In this document: positions 61,509-64,000 of the stretch, one piece after another
How the letters are laid out: every line of letters begins with the position of its first letter
How positions within the stretch are numbered: position 1 is the first letter of the stretch
Source: Flavimaribacter sediminis
GTDB lineage: Bacteria > Pseudomonadota > Alphaproteobacteria > Rhizobiales > Rhizobiaceae
Direction: 5' to 3'
Length of the DNA stretch: 64,000 nt
Assembly (NCBI RefSeq): GCF_019492055.1
Contig: NZ_JAICBX010000002.1
Location: forward strand, 186,001 to 250,000
Position numbers and translations under genes: made by a program
The notes under the pieces: generated by a model
Seen by the model: the letters and a program-made list of their open reading frames with translations, nothing else
The model's database searches: none
What the model was told of the DNA's origin: nothing

Positions 61509-62914
61509 GCGCGCCTGCGAAATTCGTCACCGGCTCGACGATGCGCCATGTCATCGTGATGGCGGCGACCGGCTCGGTCGGCCTCGTCTCGATCTTCATC
61601 GTCGACGCCCTGAACCTGTTCTACATTTCCCTGCTCGGCCAGTCGGAACTCGCCGCCGTGATCGGCTACGCGGGAACGCTGATTTTCTTCACCGTTTCGA
61701 TTTCCATCGGAATGTCGATCGCCGGCACCGCGATCACGTCGCGGGCGCTGGGCGCGGAGGATCGGGAGCGGGCGCGAAGGCTGGCCGGGGCGAGCCTGTT
61801 TTTCACCGGTCTGACGACAACGCTGTTCGTCTCCATCGCCTTTCCGTTTCTGGATGTTCTGGTCGGAATGCTGGGCGCAACCGGGAGAACCGCGGCGCTG
61901 ACCGTCGAATATATGCAAATCGTTTTGCCCTCCCTTCCGGTGATCGCAGTCGGCATGAGCATGGCCGGCCTGTTGCGTTCGACAGGAGACGCCAAGCGGG
62001 CGATGTTCATCACCCTGATCGGAGGCGCGGCGACGGCCGTGCTCGACCCGATTTTCATCTTCGCCCTCGATCTCGGCATTCATGGCGCAGCCTTGTCGAC
62101 CGTGATTTCGAGGTTCACGATCGTGATCGCCGGCTACTATTTTCTGCGCAGAATCCACGACCTGCTCGCCTTGCCGTCCCTTGCCGTGCTCACCCGTTCC
62201 ATGCGGCCCTATTTCGCGGTCGCCGGGCCGGCGATCATGACGCAGCTCGCAACCCCGGTCGGCAACGCCTTTGTCACCTTCGAAATCGCGTCCTACGGAG
62301 ATTCCGCTGTCGCCGGCTGGGCGGTGGTGGGGCGGATAATTCCGGTGGCGTTCGGCGCGCTGTTCGCAATGTCCGGCGCGGTCGGCCCGATCCTTGGGCA
62401 GAACTACGGCGCAAAGCGATATGACCGTCTGCGCAGCACGATGCGCAATTCCTATTTTCTGATGACTGTTTATGTCGCGGTGATGTGCGTCATTCTCGCG
62501 CTAGGCCGCAACCAGATCGCAGCGCTCTTCGACGCGACCGGCGAGGCCGGCGATCTCGTCCGTTTCTTCTGCCTGTTCGTCAGCTTCTCGTTCCTGTTCA
62601 ACGGCTTGCTGTTCGTCTCAAACGCCGCCTTCAACAATCTGGGCTACGCGTTCTATTCGACGCTGTTCAACTGGGGACGGTCGGCGGGCGTGATACCGCT
62701 GGTGTGGCTGGGATCCTGGCTCTACGGCGCCGAAGGGGCGCTTGCGGGCTTCGGTCTGAGCGGCGTTATTTTCGGACTTGGCGCCGCCTTTACCTGCCTG
62801 AAGGTGATCGACCAGATCGCAAAGACGAAGCCGCCCAAACCACCGCACGCGCCGGACATCCGGTTCCCGCCGGCCGCCAATTCTCCGTTCACCAGCGGCA
62901 AGGCTGCAACCTGA
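61505..62914 (+). CDS. MATE family efflux transporter
   Basis: A 469-residue multidrug and toxin extrusion protein with about twelve membrane segments in two related halves. MATE motifs include LNLFYISLLGQSELAAVIGY and GAVGPILGQNYGAKRYDR. The C-terminal 30 residues are proline-rich and soluble. It exports organic cations by ion exchange. No ribosome site precedes ATG 61505, consistent with translation by coupling from an upstream mini-ORF. Confidence 0.92.
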   Translation: MSAPAKFVTGSTMRHVIVMAATGSVGLVSIFIVDALNLFYISLLGQSELAAVIGYAGTLIFFTVSISIGMSIAGTAITSRALGAEDRERARRLAGASLFFTGLTTTLFVSIAFPFLDVLVGMLGATGRTAALTVEYMQIVLPSLPVIAVGMSMAGLLRSTGDAKRAMFITLIGGAATAVLDPIFIFALDLGIHGAALSTVISRFTIVIAGYYFLRRIHDLLALPSLAVLTRSMRPYFAVAGPAIMTQLATPVGNAFVTFEIASYGDSAVAGWAVVGRIIPVAFGALFAMSGAVGPILGQNYGAKRYDRLRSTMRNSYFLMTVYVAVMCVILALGRNQIAALFDATGEAGDLVRFFCLFVSFSFLFNGLLFVSNAAFNNLGYAFYSTLFNWGRSAGVIPLVWLGSWLYGAEGALAGFGLSGVIFGLGAAFTCLKVIDQIAKTKPPKPPHAPDIRFPPAANSPFTSGKAAT

Positions 62915-62916
62915 AT

Positions 62917-63813
62917 TTATGGATTGGCCTTGCCTGCAAAGGCCATGATCGCATCGAGCGAATATTTCAGCTCGTCGCGAATCGGGGTCGTGGCTTCGAG
63001 AATTTCATCCGCCTTGAAGAAATCGAGCACCCGGAAGGCGCTTACGTCCGGTCGCAGGAAAATATGTGGGCTCGCGGCCTTGAGCTTCATCGATATGATC
63101 GACTGCATCATGATCTGGCTCGATCCGTAGATCAGGTCGACCGTCGTCGGGCAGTCCTCGCTCGTGCCGCTCGGCCTGCCCACGACATCGATGCCGATGA
63201 TGATGTCGGCCAGACCGGCCAGATGGTCGTAGGGAACGGGATTGAAGATGCCGCCATCGATCATGTAGCGGTTGTTGCAAAGCACAGGCCGGAACAGGGC
63301 CGGTATCGCCGACGAGGCGGCGATCGCATTGTGGAGATCTCCGCTCGTGCAAACGGCCTCTTCCTGCGCGTAGAAATCGGTGACGATGATCTTCATCGGG
63401 ATCTTGAGATCCTCGAAGCGTTTGGGCACGCTTTCAGGCAGGAAGGCCGGCAGGGTCCGCTCGATATTGAACTGGCCGAGACGAAATCCGCCGGAGAACA
63501 TGTCGCCCATGCTATAGGGCCGCGATCTCCAGATGCGGCTGATGACTTCGCTGCGCTTCGAAAAGACGGCCAACATGCTTTCGCGAACCTCGCGACCCGT
63601 CATGCCCGCGGCCATGCCCGATCCGAGGATAGACCCTATCGACGCCCCGGAAATCGCCACCGGTTTGATGCCCAGTTCGTCGAGCACTTCGATGACGTGA
63701 ATATGGGCGACGCCGCGCGCGCCGCCAGCGCCGAATGCGACGGCGACCGTTGGCTCGCCGGAGATGCGGTGGACGGACGACAGATCTTCCGAAAGCGCTG
63801 GCTGGCTCTGCAT
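62917..63813 (-). CDS. patatin-like phospholipase (cytoplasmic-type)
   Basis: A 298-residue patatin with oxyanion loop GAGGARGVAH, nucleophile Ser in GASIG and Asp in MIDGGIFNPVP. It has no signal peptide, unlike its paralogue at 37.3-38.2 kb. The two share IVTDFY/IVTADFY, GSSQI and LRPDV/IRPDV blocks in order. ATG 63813 follows GGGAAAG; ATGs further upstream to 63936 are possible. It ends 2 bp from the MATE stop. Confidence 0.9.
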   Translation of the reverse strand: MQSQPALSEDLSSVHRISGEPTVAVAFGAGGARGVAHIHVIEVLDELGIKPVAISGASIGSILGSGMAAGMTGREVRESMLAVFSKRSEVISRIWRSRPYSMGDMFSGGFRLGQFNIERTLPAFLPESVPKRFEDLKIPMKIIVTDFYAQEEAVCTSGDLHNAIAASSAIPALFRPVLCNNRYMIDGGIFNPVPYDHLAGLADIIIGIDVVGRPSGTSEDCPTTVDLIYGSSQIMMQSIISMKLKAASPHIFLRPDVSAFRVLDFFKADEILEATTPIRDELKYSLDAIMAFAGKANP

Positions 63814-63948
63814 AATCGGCTTTCCCGGATCGCGCGGCGACGGACGGACAATCCATCCGGCCGGCATAGGTCGAATGTGCGCTGTTCGCGGCGGGAGTTC
63901 AAGAGCAGTGCGACAAACAGGCACGGTCGCAGTCAACGCGAAGGACGC

Positions 63949-64000
63949 TCAATCCGGCTCATGGATATAGAAATGCATCGCGGTGTCGCCAAAAGCGCGT
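63949..64000 (-). CDS. possible 3' end of a minus-strand gene cut by the window edge
   Basis: On the minus strand an open frame enters from the right edge and ends with TGA at 63949-63951. The last 16 residues read RAFGDTAMHFYIHEPD. That looks more protein-like than the other frames, but it is too short to assign. Confidence 0.3.
   Translation of the reverse strand, partial: RAFGDTAMHFYIHEPD

Overview
The window reads as a chromosomal segment of a marine alphaproteobacterium, most likely a Hyphomicrobiales (Rhizobiales) member. The strongest evidence is the gene order mutL - DUF2093 - lpxK - waaA - DUF374 acyltransferase - DUF4170 - cysQ - pmbA (41.9-49.7 kb), which is typical of that order. 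An ECF11 RpoE/ChrR pair, a DddL-type DMSP lyase and a DmdB-like ligase also fit. Base composition looks high-GC (about 60 percent by eye), with two visibly AT-richer patches: 8.0-9.7 kb beside an integrase, and 34.43-34.80 kb.

Layout. 0-8 kb: the tail of a GMC oxidoreductase and an amidase on the plus strand, then a four-gene CUT2-type ABC importer, a divergent RutR-like TetR regulator and a cysteine hydrolase. Two matching palindromes suggest the regulator controls both importer and hydrolase. 8.1-9.9 kb: a tyrosine recombinase with a coupled unknown gene at the 3' end of tRNA-Arg(CCG), and a degenerate inverted copy of that tRNA's 3' end. 10-14.2 kb: TRAP transporter dctPQM with a galactonate-dehydratase-like enzyme. 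14.6-20.1 kb: dddL, a lipoprotein hydrolase, a DUF1508 protein, two tandem secreted paralogues, a TetR and a secreted hydrolase. 20.2-23 kb: GT2 / LAB_N / GT83, a lipid glycosylation unit. 23.2 kb: a DmdB-like acyl-CoA ligase.

24.9-29.6 kb is a singlet-oxygen/photo-oxidative type stress locus: rpoE-chrR-SDR, plus divergent DUF2177 and COG2907-DUF1365 genes. Three promoters match TGATC[CT]-N18-TA, including one in front of rpoE, so the locus looks like a self-contained regulon. 29.7-33 kb is a DeLey-Doudoroff galactose operon (dehydrogenase, dgoK, dgoA, lactonase) without its dehydratase; the GalD-like enzyme at 10 kb could fill that step. 33-34.4 kb is a phosphohexomutase. 34.8-37.1 kb is a tungstate ABC transporter in the order tupB-tupC-tupA. 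37.3-41.9 kb has a Tat-exported patatin coupled to a membrane alpha/beta hydrolase, and an FAD aromatic hydroxylase.

49.9-51.7 kb is a KefB/C-type antiporter. 51.7-61.3 kb is the most system-like accessory region: an RpiR regulator and a glutamine-synthetase-family enzyme on one strand, and, divergently, a chain of overlapping genes for an N-formylglutamate-amidohydrolase-like enzyme, a cysteine amidohydrolase, an M20 deacylase and a complete branched-chain-amino-acid-type ABC importer. It looks like uptake and stepwise C-N bond cleavage of an unidentified nitrogen compound. The window closes with a MATE exporter, preceded by a coupled mini-ORF, and a second patatin.

No rRNA genes, CRISPR arrays or insertion sequences were seen. 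Family assignments rest on reading motifs and lengths, not on searches.
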